Below, piece after piece: positions 37,554 through 46,628 of a stretch of 64,000 bases of DNA. Source of the DNA: Algoriphagus aestuariicola (GTDB lineage Bacteria > Bacteroidota > Bacteroidia > Cytophagales > Cyclobacteriaceae); NCBI RefSeq assembly GCF_017254835.1, contig NZ_JAFKCW010000001.1:1105063-1169062 (forward strand), in the 5' to 3' direction. The notes under the pieces are model-generated. The model was not told the DNA's origin and ran no database searches. It worked only from the letters and a program-made list of their open reading frames with translations. Every line of letters begins with the position of its first letter. The first letter of the stretch is position 1. The position numbers were made by a program, and so were the translations under genes.

Positions 37554-38506
37554 ATCATCCCTTGGTATCCATTATCATCCCTGTGTATAATAAAGCTGAC
37601 ATTGTCCGCGAAACCCTTGAATCGGCTTTGGCACAGACCTATTCCAATACAGAGATCGTGTTGGTGAATGATGGTTCTACAGATGGATCTTTAGATATTC
37701 TGAAAACCTATGCTAGAGACTTTCCCGAAAAAATTCAGTTAGTTACCCAAAAAAATTCAGGCGTTTCCCAAGCAACCAATAAAGGTATTCAAGTGGCCAA
37801 GGGCGAGTTTATTCAATTTTTGGACGCTGATGACTTATTGTTCCCAGAAAAGATTGAAAATCAAGTTGGGTTGTTGATAGGAAAAAGTTCGGGTGCAATT
37901 GCGACCTGTGAGTGGGTTACATTTTCAGATATGCCGGAACAGAGTCAAAGATGGAGTTTAAATGTTTTTAAAGATTATCCAGATTCAATTGATATGTGCC
38001 TAGATTTTTTCAACCATTCAGAAATGATGGCAGACTCTTCCTATTTGGTACCAAGAGATTTGATCGAAAAAGCTGGTCCATGGAATGAAGCTATTACGGT
38101 AAATCAAGATGGGGAATTTTTCTTACGTGTATTGGTTCACGCCAAAGCCGTACTTTTTGAACCTTCAGGAAGAGTGTTTTATAGAAAGCCTGGTCAATCC
38201 AATGTTTCCCAGCAAAAATCCTATCAGGCATCCCAATCACTCTTGGAGAGTTACCGTTGCTATGAGCGAGAGCTACTCAAAAGAGAAAATTCTAATCGGG
38301 TGATAGAAGCTCTTGCGAAAAATTACTTAAGGTTTATATACGTTACCCATCCTAAGTATCCGGATTTGATCCGGGAGGCAGAAAAGGAGATCGAAAAATT
38401 TGCCTTTTCCAATCCAGTTCTTATCGGCGGACCCAGATTTCAGCAAATCTCAAAATGGATAGGATTTAAGAATGCTGTGCGGTTAAAGAGAATTCTGAAT
38501 TCATAA
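37550..38506 (+). CDS. Glycosyltransferase family 2 protein
   Basis: 318 residues. VSIIIPVYNKADIVRETLE, VLVNDGSTDGSL and the metal motif FLDADDLLFPE (about residues 90-100) are clear. Its ATG overlaps the upstream stop (ATGA). Followed by a second, similar GT2 gene 9 bp later, consistent with local duplication. Confidence 0.92.
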   Translation: MNHPLVSIIIPVYNKADIVRETLESALAQTYSNTEIVLVNDGSTDGSLDILKTYARDFPEKIQLVTQKNSGVSQATNKGIQVAKGEFIQFLDADDLLFPEKIENQVGLLIGKSSGAIATCEWVTFSDMPEQSQRWSLNVFKDYPDSIDMCLDFFNHSEMMADSSYLVPRDLIEKAGPWNEAITVNQDGEFFLRVLVHAKAVLFEPSGRVFYRKPGQSNVSQQKSYQASQSLLESYRCYERELLKRENSNRVIEALAKNYLRFIYVTHPKYPDLIREAEKEIEKFAFSNPVLIGGPRFQQISKWIGFKNAVRLKRILNS

Positions 38507-38515
38507 TTAAAAAGT

Positions 38516-39457
38516 ATGTTCTCCATCATCATCCCCCTATATAACAAGTCCAAATACATCAAGAGAGCGCTTGACTCGGTGATGGAGCAAACTTTTCAGA
38601 ATTATGAAGTCATCGTGGTCAATGATGGTTCTACAGATGGCGGAGAGAAAATTGTATTCGAATACGGAGAAAGAGTCAAATTAATTTCTCAAGAAAATCG
38701 AGGGGTTTCTGAAGCCAGGAACCGGGGAATCCAAGAATCTAGGCATCCTTGGATTGCGTTTTTGGATGCAGATGACTTTTGGCGGACTGACTATCTGGAA
38801 AACATGCAACGCGGGATTGAGAAATTTCCCACATCAGGTATTTTCGGATGCAGCTATGCCCAAAAAATGGCAGAATTTGGCAAGCTGCATCCTGAAGCTT
38901 GGTTTCAAATGGATGATTATTTCAAACGCGCCATTATCAATACCTTATTTTTTACTTCTGCTACTGTAATCAGGAAATCTTTTTTTCTTCATAATCCTGG
39001 ATTTGACAAAAGTTTGGCAAGAGGTGAAGATTTGGATGTTTGGTTTCGTGCGGTTTTGTTTTTTGAAAGACCTGTTTACAACTTTTCCAAATTGGTGTTC
39101 TATAGCCATGAGGATGCTGGACAGGCTACTAATAGGGTATTTCCATTGAGAAGATCTCTTTCTTACAAAATCCTTAGGAATAAACTCTATTCGGGATATG
39201 GGGACAACTTCCCGGCGGATTTTGAGGTGTTCCGGAATCGGTATGTTTATTTTAATCTTTTCCCATACCTTATAGATGCCCAAAATAATGATGATGCAAA
39301 AGAGCTCCTAAAGAACTTAAAAAGGGAGGATGGATTACTACGAATTCCTTACTGTCCACCTTTTGGCCTTTTACGAAACTTCATGAAATTTTCCGGGGGG
39401 AGGGATCTGATTAGGAATTACCTGAAATTTTGTCTTCGATATATTTATAAGGAATGA
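38516..39457 (+). CDS. Glycosyltransferase family 2 protein
   Basis: 313 residues. FSIIIPLYNKSKYIKRALD, VIVVNDGSTDGGE and FLDADDFW are the family 2 motifs. The RGEDLDVWFR segment later is the usual ED-x-D helix. A 90-bp gap separates it from the next gene. Confidence 0.92.
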   Translation: MFSIIIPLYNKSKYIKRALDSVMEQTFQNYEVIVVNDGSTDGGEKIVFEYGERVKLISQENRGVSEARNRGIQESRHPWIAFLDADDFWRTDYLENMQRGIEKFPTSGIFGCSYAQKMAEFGKLHPEAWFQMDDYFKRAIINTLFFTSATVIRKSFFLHNPGFDKSLARGEDLDVWFRAVLFFERPVYNFSKLVFYSHEDAGQATNRVFPLRRSLSYKILRNKLYSGYGDNFPADFEVFRNRYVYFNLFPYLIDAQNNDDAKELLKNLKREDGLLRIPYCPPFGLLRNFMKFSGGRDLIRNYLKFCLRYIYKE

Positions 39458-39547
39458 AATCGAGCATTTCGGCGGCAACAAACAGGGAAATAATTATTTG
39501 CCAAGCGAGATTCAATCTGGCCAATTAAATAAACAAAATATAAACAG

Positions 39548-40609
39548 ATGAAAATCATCCGACTGTGCACTCTTCTGGATTTTGGAGGATTGGAACAAAG
39601 ACTAGCGACTATTTCCAAAGTGGATGATTCCAATGAATGGGTTTTTTGTGCCTTGGGAACAGGAGGTGACGCTGCAAAGCAAATTGAGAAAAATGGGAAA
39701 AGAGTGGTATTACTGGAAACGAGTTACACAATCCCAAGTCTTCAGGCAATTTTTGAGTTGTTGCGATTTTTTAAAAATGAGCGGCCTGACATGGTACATA
39801 CGTCTGGTGCTGAGGCTAATTTTCATGGCATAATTGCAGCCAAAATTACAGGAGTAAAGAAGCTGATCTCAGAAGAAATCGGAATTCCCAACCAAAAATT
39901 TTTCCATAGATTCGCATTCCGACTTCTTTATAAATTTCCATCCCACATTTTGGGCAATGCCTTTCCGGTCGGAAAGTATTTGAGTGAAGTTAACGGAGTC
40001 CCTTCCGATAAGCTTAAAATCATTCCCAATCCCGTAGATTTTTCTTCCATTAAAGACATTGAAAGATCAGAGTCCTCAGAATTTCATATCCTTACGGTGT
40101 CAAGACTGAAAGCCGTTAAAAATATTGAGGGAGTTTTGCGGGTAATCGCATGTTTGAAAAAAGATGGGAAGGCTGTGCGATTCACGGTTGTAGGGGAAGG
40201 GGATCATTTCCCTGTTTTGAGAAACTTGGTCAATGAATTGGACCTTAAAGAGCAGGTAGATTTTAAAGGGTATTTACCAAAGCCTTTTTCTGTAATTGAG
40301 TGCGCTGATATTTTTGTTCTCAATTCCTTTACGGAAGGGTTTTCAAATGCCTTGGCTGAAGCGATGGCTGCGGGGATACCATCCTTGGCTGCAGATGTAG
40401 GAGCGGCTAGAGACCTGATTACTGAAAGTGAAACTGGTTGGCTGGTGAGTGCGGGAGATGACGATGGCCTGTATGGGAAGTTGAATTTTATAATGTCTCT
40501 TGAAAAGAGTCGTCGGGAAAATGTTGGCAAAACTGGCAGGATATCCATAAGGGAGAAATTTTCACTGGAACGACACATGGATCAGTTGATGGAGCTCTAT
40601 CATAACTGA
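39548..40609 (+). CDS. Glycosyltransferase family 4 protein
   Basis: 353 residues. The short N-terminal strand IIRLCTLLDFGGLEQRL, SGAEANFHGIIAAKI, ILTVSRLKAVKN and EGFSNALAEAMAAGIPSLAA define a GT4 enzyme. It is a paralogue of the protein at 36459 through the shared GAEANFHG and EEIG segments. One base separates its stop from the next ATG. Confidence 0.88.
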   Translation: MKIIRLCTLLDFGGLEQRLATISKVDDSNEWVFCALGTGGDAAKQIEKNGKRVVLLETSYTIPSLQAIFELLRFFKNERPDMVHTSGAEANFHGIIAAKITGVKKLISEEIGIPNQKFFHRFAFRLLYKFPSHILGNAFPVGKYLSEVNGVPSDKLKIIPNPVDFSSIKDIERSESSEFHILTVSRLKAVKNIEGVLRVIACLKKDGKAVRFTVVGEGDHFPVLRNLVNELDLKEQVDFKGYLPKPFSVIECADIFVLNSFTEGFSNALAEAMAAGIPSLAADVGAARDLITESETGWLVSAGDDDGLYGKLNFIMSLEKSRRENVGKTGRISIREKFSLERHMDQLMELYHN

Positions 40610-40610
40610 A

Positions 40611-41744
40611 ATGGATAAAATCAGAGTCCTTCAATGCATTGAAACCATTTCTTCCGGGGGAGTTGAACAGACTCGCTTAACCTTGGCGAAAAATCTGTCC
40701 AAGGTGCGCTTTGAAATCAAGATGACTTGTTCCTTTGCTTCTGGTCCTATTGCGGAGGCACTTCAAGCGGAAGGTGTGGAGTTGATTCCTTTGGGTTCAA
40801 TGAAGCATCCTTTTGATTGGAATATTCATCGACAAGTGCAGGCGATCATCCGTGAATTCAATCCGCACATCATGCATGGAGGTGTATTTGAAGGTAATAG
40901 TTTGACAGCACTTTCGGGAACTAGGATGCGGGTTCCGATAAGGATTATGGAGGAAACCTCCGATCCACAAAATCGATCGCGCAAGGCAAACTGGTTGCTT
41001 CGACAGTACAGTAGGATGGTGGATAAAGTGACGGCAATCTCTCCGAATGTGGAACGCTACTTACTGGAGACTGCTTGCATAGCCAGAAAAAAAGTGCTGC
41101 TGATCAATAATGGAGTGCCTATCCCAGGATTTATTTCTGAGACGGAAAAAACCGCACTTCAACATGAACTGGGTATCGACACGGATACAGTTGTAGTAGG
41201 TTTTGTGGGTAGGTTTTTCAATGACCATAAGCGGATGACAGATTTGTTGGATGCGATCAGTTTTCTCAAAAAATACAGTTTCAAGGTGTTGATGGTGGGA
41301 GATGGAAGAGACCGCCTTTTAGTAGAGCGAAAAATAAAAGAATTAGGAATTTCTGACAGAGTAGCCTTGGTAGGATACCAACCTAATACTGACCGATTTT
41401 ACTCCGTAATGGATATTTTTTGTGTACCATCAATTAGAGAAGGATTCGGACTGGTGGCTGCGGAAGCCATGCTTCAGGGGTTGCCGGTAATTGCATCAAG
41501 AGTGGGGGGCTTGCAGGATATTGTCTTGGACCGAGAAACCGGCTATTTGATACCTCCTATATCACCGGAATCTCTAGCAGAAAAAATTCGGATCTTAATT
41601 GAACAGCCCGAACTTCGTCAAGAGATGGGAGAAAAGGGAAGGGAGCGAGCTTTAGCCCATTTTAGTGCAGAGCGATATTGCATGGAAGTAGAGAATCTTT
41701 ACCTGGAGTTATTGGAGAAGAAGGGAATAGGTAAAAGAGAGTAG
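40611..41744 (+). CDS. Glycosyltransferase family 4 protein
   Basis: 377 residues. RVLQCIETISSGGVEQTRL opens the acceptor domain; VVGFVGRFFNDHKRM and EGFGLVAAEAMLQGLPVIAS lie in the donor domain. Typical length and motif order for the family. It ends 50 bp before the first Wzy-like gene. Confidence 0.92.
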   Translation: MDKIRVLQCIETISSGGVEQTRLTLAKNLSKVRFEIKMTCSFASGPIAEALQAEGVELIPLGSMKHPFDWNIHRQVQAIIREFNPHIMHGGVFEGNSLTALSGTRMRVPIRIMEETSDPQNRSRKANWLLRQYSRMVDKVTAISPNVERYLLETACIARKKVLLINNGVPIPGFISETEKTALQHELGIDTDTVVVGFVGRFFNDHKRMTDLLDAISFLKKYSFKVLMVGDGRDRLLVERKIKELGISDRVALVGYQPNTDRFYSVMDIFCVPSIREGFGLVAAEAMLQGLPVIASRVGGLQDIVLDRETGYLIPPISPESLAEKIRILIEQPELRQEMGEKGRERALAHFSAERYCMEVENLYLELLEKKGIGKRE

Positions 41745-41794
41745 GGATTAGGTAAATCTTGAATAACTAGGCTCGCCTTAAAAGGAATAATTGA

Positions 41795-43042
41795 ATGCTT
41801 GATATACTAGTTATCCTATTGGTAATTCTCGCCCTTGTCAACTCTAATGCGAGTATGTCGAAGCGGTTTGGCTTGCCAAAGAAGTATGAGTTACAATTAC
41901 AATACCTTTTGGCCTACCACCTGTTTTTTAGTCTCTTTTTTACCTGGTATATATTGAATTTTGGAGGAGATTCCCAAGGATACTGGAGATTTGGAATGGA
42001 ACAGGTATTGATCAAAGGAGAGAAAACCTGGTTTTCCTATTTTGGCGAGGGGACAACCTTTATTTTATGGATCTGCTATATTCCAAGCCAATTGTTGGGT
42101 TTGTCATATGTGACAGGGAATATAATTTTTGGGGCTTTGGGCTTTATTGGGATTCGATACATTTTTATAATGACTGCCGACTTATTTCCTACCAATTATG
42201 AGGTCTTGGGTGTACCGCTTTTTCCTACGGTATTTTACTTTCTAAACCTTCACTTTTGGTCGGCTGGAGTGGGAAAGGATGCCATTTGCTTTTGGGGAAT
42301 AGCTTGGTTTTTGTTTGCGATACAAAAATACAGTAGCCGATGGTGGCAAGCTGTAATCGCATTATTTTTTGTCTATTTGGCAAGACCACATATTGGACAG
42401 GCCTTGATTTCAGGGGCTGGTATTGCAATTTTATTAGGATCTGAAGTTAAGATCGGATATAAGATTGCATTGAGTGGTCTTGCTGTTGTAGGAGCAATTT
42501 TTCTTTTGCCAAGTACCCTAGAGGCTTTAAGGTTGGAAGATCTTTCATTGCAGTCTATGGAATCTTTAACCAATGCTACTGTAGGAAATTTAAGTTCTAC
42601 ACATGTAGGATCAAGGGTAGACATTAGTAGCTATTCTTGGCCTATAAAACTATTTACCTATATGTTCCGGCCTTTGTTTTTTGATGCGCACAATTTTGTG
42701 TCTTTTTTCAGTTCATTCGAAAACATACTATATCTCTACTTGAGCTTTTTTATCTATCGTAACTGGACTCCAGAAGCATTGAGGGACATGCCTTTGTTTT
42801 TAAAGGCAGGCATTATTACTTGGATTCCGGTGACCTTGGCCTTTATGAATGCCCTTAGTAATCTCGGCGTGGTGATGCGCATGAAAAATATGACCATGAT
42901 CTATTTTCTGCTCTTTTGTTTTTTTCTGATTGCCTACAACAAAAAGCTAAGAATCCAGAAAGCGATGGAGCGAGTGAAAGACCTGAAGCTGAGAGAGGAG
43001 ATTAGAAGGAGAAAAGGAGTTGTTGGGAGAGCTAGAGGGTAG
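41795..43042 (+). CDS. Wzy-like polysaccharide polymerase candidate
   Basis: 415 residues with about 10 transmembrane helices. Conserved features shared with the protein at 46619 are a first loop NFGGDSQGYWRFG and a central FLNLHFWSAGVGKDAI. Position among glycosyltransferases and topology suggest it polymerises lipid-linked repeat units in the periplasm. Wzy proteins are too divergent for a firm call. The C-terminal cytoplasmic tail is highly basic. Confidence 0.7.
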   Translation: MLDILVILLVILALVNSNASMSKRFGLPKKYELQLQYLLAYHLFFSLFFTWYILNFGGDSQGYWRFGMEQVLIKGEKTWFSYFGEGTTFILWICYIPSQLLGLSYVTGNIIFGALGFIGIRYIFIMTADLFPTNYEVLGVPLFPTVFYFLNLHFWSAGVGKDAICFWGIAWFLFAIQKYSSRWWQAVIALFFVYLARPHIGQALISGAGIAILLGSEVKIGYKIALSGLAVVGAIFLLPSTLEALRLEDLSLQSMESLTNATVGNLSSTHVGSRVDISSYSWPIKLFTYMFRPLFFDAHNFVSFFSSFENILYLYLSFFIYRNWTPEALRDMPLFLKAGIITWIPVTLAFMNALSNLGVVMRMKNMTMIYFLLFCFFLIAYNKKLRIQKAMERVKDLKLREEIRRRKGVVGRARG

Positions 43043-43229
43043 GAGAATGGGAAATGGAGACTGGGAGAGCAAATAATATTAAAATAAATGGGTTTCGTCC
43101 TGAGCTCGCCGAAGCGAGACTGTTCAATTGGCTGTCTCAAAATTTAATGTTTTGAATTTTGAATATGAAAGAAGACAAAGAAGAGTATGAATTCAAGGCT
43201 TTTGCCAAGTAAACGGGTGGGACTGTCGA

Positions 43230-43272
43230 GTGTCTCAATCTCCCAATCACTCAATCACTCAATCCCATATCA
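43230..43272. repeat. CAATCAC-type simple repeat
   Basis: Units such as TCTCCCAATCACTCAATCACTC repeat with a period of about 7-8 bp just upstream of the four-helix-bundle gene. The same type recurs at 43755-43812, on the other side of that gene. The rest of the 43043-43273 gap holds only scattered repeat remnants such as a TCCTGAGCTCGCCGAAGCGA piece. Confidence 0.75.
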
Positions 43273-43273
43273 A

Positions 43274-43666
43274 ATGAAAACATCGGAAAGCTTTGAAGAT
43301 TTGGTCTGCTGGCAGAAGGCGTATCAATTTAAACAACGGATAAGGCTGGAGGTGATGCCTCAACTACCTCCAAAAGAACAGTTTGAACTCAAATTCCAAA
43401 TTATGCGGGCAGCACGTTCCGCTACTGCCAATGTTGCCGAAGGATGGGGTAGATTTCACTTTCTCGATTCCAGCAGATTCTACTATAATTCACGGGGTTC
43501 TCTTGCAGAGATCATTGACCATTTCATCGAGGCGAAGGATAAGGGATATAGTTCCGTTGATCTGTATGAAGGCCTCAAATCCCAAGTACTGGAATCGATC
43601 AAGGTGCTAAACGGCTTTATCTTCTACCTGAAAAGGGAACATCTTAAGACAAATGCCAAGAATTAA
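43274..43666 (+). CDS. Four-helix bundle protein (23S rRNA intervening-sequence family)
   Basis: 130 residues from the ATG at 43274. FEDLVCWQKAYQF at the start, RAARSATANVAEGWGRF in the middle and a helical C-terminus match the IVS/four-helix-bundle family (TIGR02436-type). These are common as isolated genes in Bacteroidota and their function is unknown. It is flanked on both sides by CAATCAC-type repeats, so may be a separate insertion into the polysaccharide locus. Confidence 0.88.
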   Translation: MKTSESFEDLVCWQKAYQFKQRIRLEVMPQLPPKEQFELKFQIMRAARSATANVAEGWGRFHFLDSSRFYYNSRGSLAEIIDHFIEAKDKGYSSVDLYEGLKSQVLESIKVLNGFIFYLKREHLKTNAKN

Positions 43667-43754
43667 TCCAGCTCCCAATCATTGATCCCCCCTGCATTCT
43701 GTCCCCAAGCTAAAAATGTCCACTGGACAAATTATTTACGCTCGGTCCTTCCCA

Positions 43755-43812
43755 ATCTTCCAATGACCCAATCTCTTAATCACTTAATCACCCAATCACT
43801 CAATATCTAATA
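43755..43812. repeat. CAATCAC-type simple repeat
   Basis: Degenerate 7-10-bp units (CCCAATCTC, TTAATCACT, CCCAATCACT) ending about 15 bp before the TTG start of the 43828 gene. Confidence 0.75.
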
Positions 43813-43827
43813 TTTATTCCCCATTTT

Positions 43828-45009
43828 TTGAAAAGCAAGCAAGCGAAATCCAATATCCTCTTCCTGCCCAAGTACCCGCGTATGGGCGCTTCCAGCCGTC
43901 TACGCACCTACCAGTACTTGGATCTTTGGAAAGAGGCAGGCTTTGGGACAATGGTTTCTCCCTTTTTTAATGAGGCCTATCTCAAGCAAGTATATAGCCA
44001 TCAAAAACCGGCTCTATGGAATGTATTGCAGTGCTACTTCCGAAGATTTTTCGTGCTTTTTTCTGCTTTCCGATACGACTTTATATGGGTGGAAAAGGAG
44101 CTCTTTCCCTTTCTTCCTGCCTGGGGAGAGCGCTTTCTCAGGGCAGCGGGACTGCGCCTGCTGCTGGATTATGACGATGCCGTCTTTCACAATTACGACC
44201 AAAGCCCCAGACCCTTGGTCCGGGCCCTGCTCTCTAACAAGATAGACCAGGCGATGAGGGCCGCAGCCTGCGTCTTCGTGGGCAACGAGTATTTGGCCGA
44301 ACGTGCACGGAAAGCTGGGGCTCAACGAATCAGCTTCCTGAGAACAGTGGTAGACCAAGAAAAGTACAGCTGGAGTCCTCGGCAACAGGAGGCTCCAGTA
44401 GCAAAGGCTGGCATAGTCCGAGGAGCTGAAGACGACAGTCTTCCAAGGCAAAAGGATCTGCCGACTATCGGTTGGATAGGCTCTCCTAGCACCCTGAAGT
44501 ATCTCTCATTGATGTCCAAAGCCTTGGCAGATGTATATCAAAAAGTACCCTTTCGTTTCGTTTTGGTCAATAGCGAAACTGCCAAATACAGAAATCTCCT
44601 GCACTTGCCTGAGGGAGTAGTCGAGCACCTAGTCTGGTCAGAGGATGAGGAGGTATCACAGCTTCACCGCATGGATATCGGGATAATGCCTCTGCCTGAT
44701 GATCCCTGGGAACGTGGCAAATGTGCCTATAAACTTATCCAATACATGGCCTGCGGACTTCCGGTGGTGGCCTCTCCCGTGGGGATGAACAAGGAGCTCG
44801 TTTGTCATGGGCGGAATGGCTTTTTGGCACAGTCAGACAAAGACTGGGAGGAGAGCCTCCTACAACTTCTCGAAAATCCCGAAATTCGCCAAGCCATGGG
44901 AAAGGAGGGGAAGGGTCTGATAGCAAGGGATTATACCTTGACAGGGAATTTTCAGAGGATTAAAAAAGAGCTAGAGGAATTGGAGTTTTTGATTCCAGGT
45001 GATCAGTAA
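43828..45009 (+). CDS. Glycosyltransferase family 4 protein
   Basis: 393 residues from a TTG start directly after a simple repeat. ILFLPKYPRMGASSRLRTYQY opens the protein in two halves around a GASSR loop; the donor domain has IGWIGSPSTLKYL and YKLIQYMACGLPVVASPVG. A proline/acid-rich linker of about 30 residues precedes the donor domain. GC content is higher than in the preceding genes, suggesting a different origin for this part of the locus. Confidence 0.88.
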   Translation: MKSKQAKSNILFLPKYPRMGASSRLRTYQYLDLWKEAGFGTMVSPFFNEAYLKQVYSHQKPALWNVLQCYFRRFFVLFSAFRYDFIWVEKELFPFLPAWGERFLRAAGLRLLLDYDDAVFHNYDQSPRPLVRALLSNKIDQAMRAAACVFVGNEYLAERARKAGAQRISFLRTVVDQEKYSWSPRQQEAPVAKAGIVRGAEDDSLPRQKDLPTIGWIGSPSTLKYLSLMSKALADVYQKVPFRFVLVNSETAKYRNLLHLPEGVVEHLVWSEDEEVSQLHRMDIGIMPLPDDPWERGKCAYKLIQYMACGLPVVASPVGMNKELVCHGRNGFLAQSDKDWEESLLQLLENPEIRQAMGKEGKGLIARDYTLTGNFQRIKKELEELEFLIPGDQ

Positions 45010-45317
45010 ACAGCCGGAGTAGGTATTGGCGTTTTATAGTGGGCAGTTGCAGTAGGCAGTGACCAGTCACAGTCGCCCCGAGTCTTGAATATTCGGTTCC
45101 ATACAATGGTATGACGAAATTCCTGTCACCTTGAGCGTCTCCGCAGTGAGTCGAAGGTATTGTCACCGGGAGCGAAGAGACGGGAGTCACGGATATCGAA
45201 GTGTCAGTATGACGCAAGCGACTCCAATCAGCCCGATACGAAATACCTTGTTCAGCTCGATACAGATAGCTATTTCTGGAGCAGCTTTCACTCGCACCTA
45301 ATGCTTAGCCCTCGAAG
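45010..45317. repeat. Gap with short repeat remnants
   Basis: About 300 bp without a gene. It contains an inverted ACTGC-type piece (GGGCAGTTGCAGTAGGCAGT near 45040) and CTCCGCAGTGAGTCGAAGG-like intergenic repeat pieces common in this window. No RNA gene seen. Confidence 0.6.
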
Positions 45318-46628
45318 TTGAAATATAATATACCGTCCTCCTTGACCAGCTCGCGGGCCTTAATCTCACCTCCAAACCTCCCAACTTCCAACCTACCAAC
45401 TTCCAACCTACCAACCACCACAGTCATAGCAACTAAAAAACTACTCTTTATCACCTGGGATTCCGATAAAAGCAATTATTTGGAAACCCTGTTTTTCCCA
45501 ATCCTGGCGGGTCTGCAGGCCCGGGGAGAGATCGTTGCCTACGTCTTTCAGTTTTCTTGGGCAGACCGGGAGGAGGTTCGAAGACTGGAGGCCCTTGCGG
45601 CAGGACAGGGAATCGCCTACCAGCACTTGCATATCCCTCGCAAGCCCCATCCGACTTTGGGTAGTCTATGGGCAGTCGGGAGGGCGCTGAAACCATTAGA
45701 AACCCTCATTGATGAACAGAAAATCGAGGTTCTTATGCCAAGGAGTACCATGCCTGCCTGGGTCGTACTCCGCATGGTCTCTCGGCTGCGGCATTTGCCG
45801 GAAATCATATTCGATGCAGACGGACTCCCCATACAGGAGAGGCTTGACTTTGCTGGAATGAAAGTGGGCGGACTGATGCACCGCCTTCTCAAGGGGATCG
45901 AAGACAGGATATTGGAAAAGGCCGATAAGGTCTTGGTCCGGAGCAATCGGGCCACAGCCATCCACTTAGAAGGAAATGCACGTCTCTGGGCCAGAAAGTT
46001 TTACAAAGTCATCAACGGAAGACCTGAATTGCTTTTTTTTTCATCGTCCTCCACCCGCTCGGCCACTCGGGTGCGGCTAGGGTTCGGCGAGGATGAACTA
46101 CTCCTTGTCCATGCGGGATCTCTGGGCGGCGGCTATGAAACCGAGCGGATGTTTGAACTGCTGCAAAGTTTGGATGAATATGGACTTCCCGCTAGACTTC
46201 TGTTGATGAGCAGAAATGAAGAAAAGGCACATGCCATGGTACCGATGTCTCTCAAATCTATCGTATCAGTAATTTCCTGTGAGTTTGAAGCCGTGCCGGA
46301 GATTCTACGCGCGGCAGATATCGGGATCTGTCTCCGGAAAAAGGCCAAGTCCATCGCGGGCATTGCACCTATCAAACTCGGGGAATACCTGATGTGCGGT
46401 CTTCCTGTGGTTTTCAGCCAGGGAATTGGTGACCTGGACGAAATGCTGTCCGGTTTGCCCTTTGCGCTGAGAATAGATGGGGAATACAGTGCCCAGGGAT
46501 TTCTGCGCTGGGCGCGTCGCATACCTCAAATGGAAAGGTCGGAAATTGCGGAGTTCGGTAGAAGATACTTTTCCTTAGAGTCGTCTTTAGAATCGTATAC
46601 TAAGGCACTGAAGGAAGGATGGAACTAG
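45318..46628 (+). CDS. Glycosyltransferase with repeat-encoded N-terminus
   Basis: 436 residues from the TTG at 45318. The recognisable domain begins only at KKLLFITWDSDKSNYLETL (about residue 40). The donor half has LLVHAGSLGGGYETERM and PIKLGEYLMCGLPVVFSQG, as in GT4 enzymes. The first 39 residues include NLPTSNLPTSNLP, encoded by a tandem repeat at 45370-45420. No ATG, GTG or TTG lies between the repeat and the domain (a TTG at 45342 is still within the odd region), so either the repeat is translated or an unusual start is used. Confidence 0.8.
   Translation: MKYNIPSSLTSSRALISPPNLPTSNLPTSNLPTTTVIATKKLLFITWDSDKSNYLETLFFPILAGLQARGEIVAYVFQFSWADREEVRRLEALAAGQGIAYQHLHIPRKPHPTLGSLWAVGRALKPLETLIDEQKIEVLMPRSTMPAWVVLRMVSRLRHLPEIIFDADGLPIQERLDFAGMKVGGLMHRLLKGIEDRILEKADKVLVRSNRATAIHLEGNARLWARKFYKVINGRPELLFFSSSSTRSATRVRLGFGEDELLLVHAGSLGGGYETERMFELLQSLDEYGLPARLLLMSRNEEKAHAMVPMSLKSIVSVISCEFEAVPEILRAADIGICLRKKAKSIAGIAPIKLGEYLMCGLPVVFSQGIGDLDEMLSGLPFALRIDGEYSAQGFLRWARRIPQMERSEIAEFGRRYFSLESSLESYTKALKEGWN
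45370..45420. repeat. CCAACTTCCAACCTA tandem repeat inside a reading frame
   Basis: About 51 bp of units CCAACTTCCAACCTA, period 15-16 bp. The repeat lies within the open reading frame of the 45318 gene, before its recognisable domain. Confidence 0.85.
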
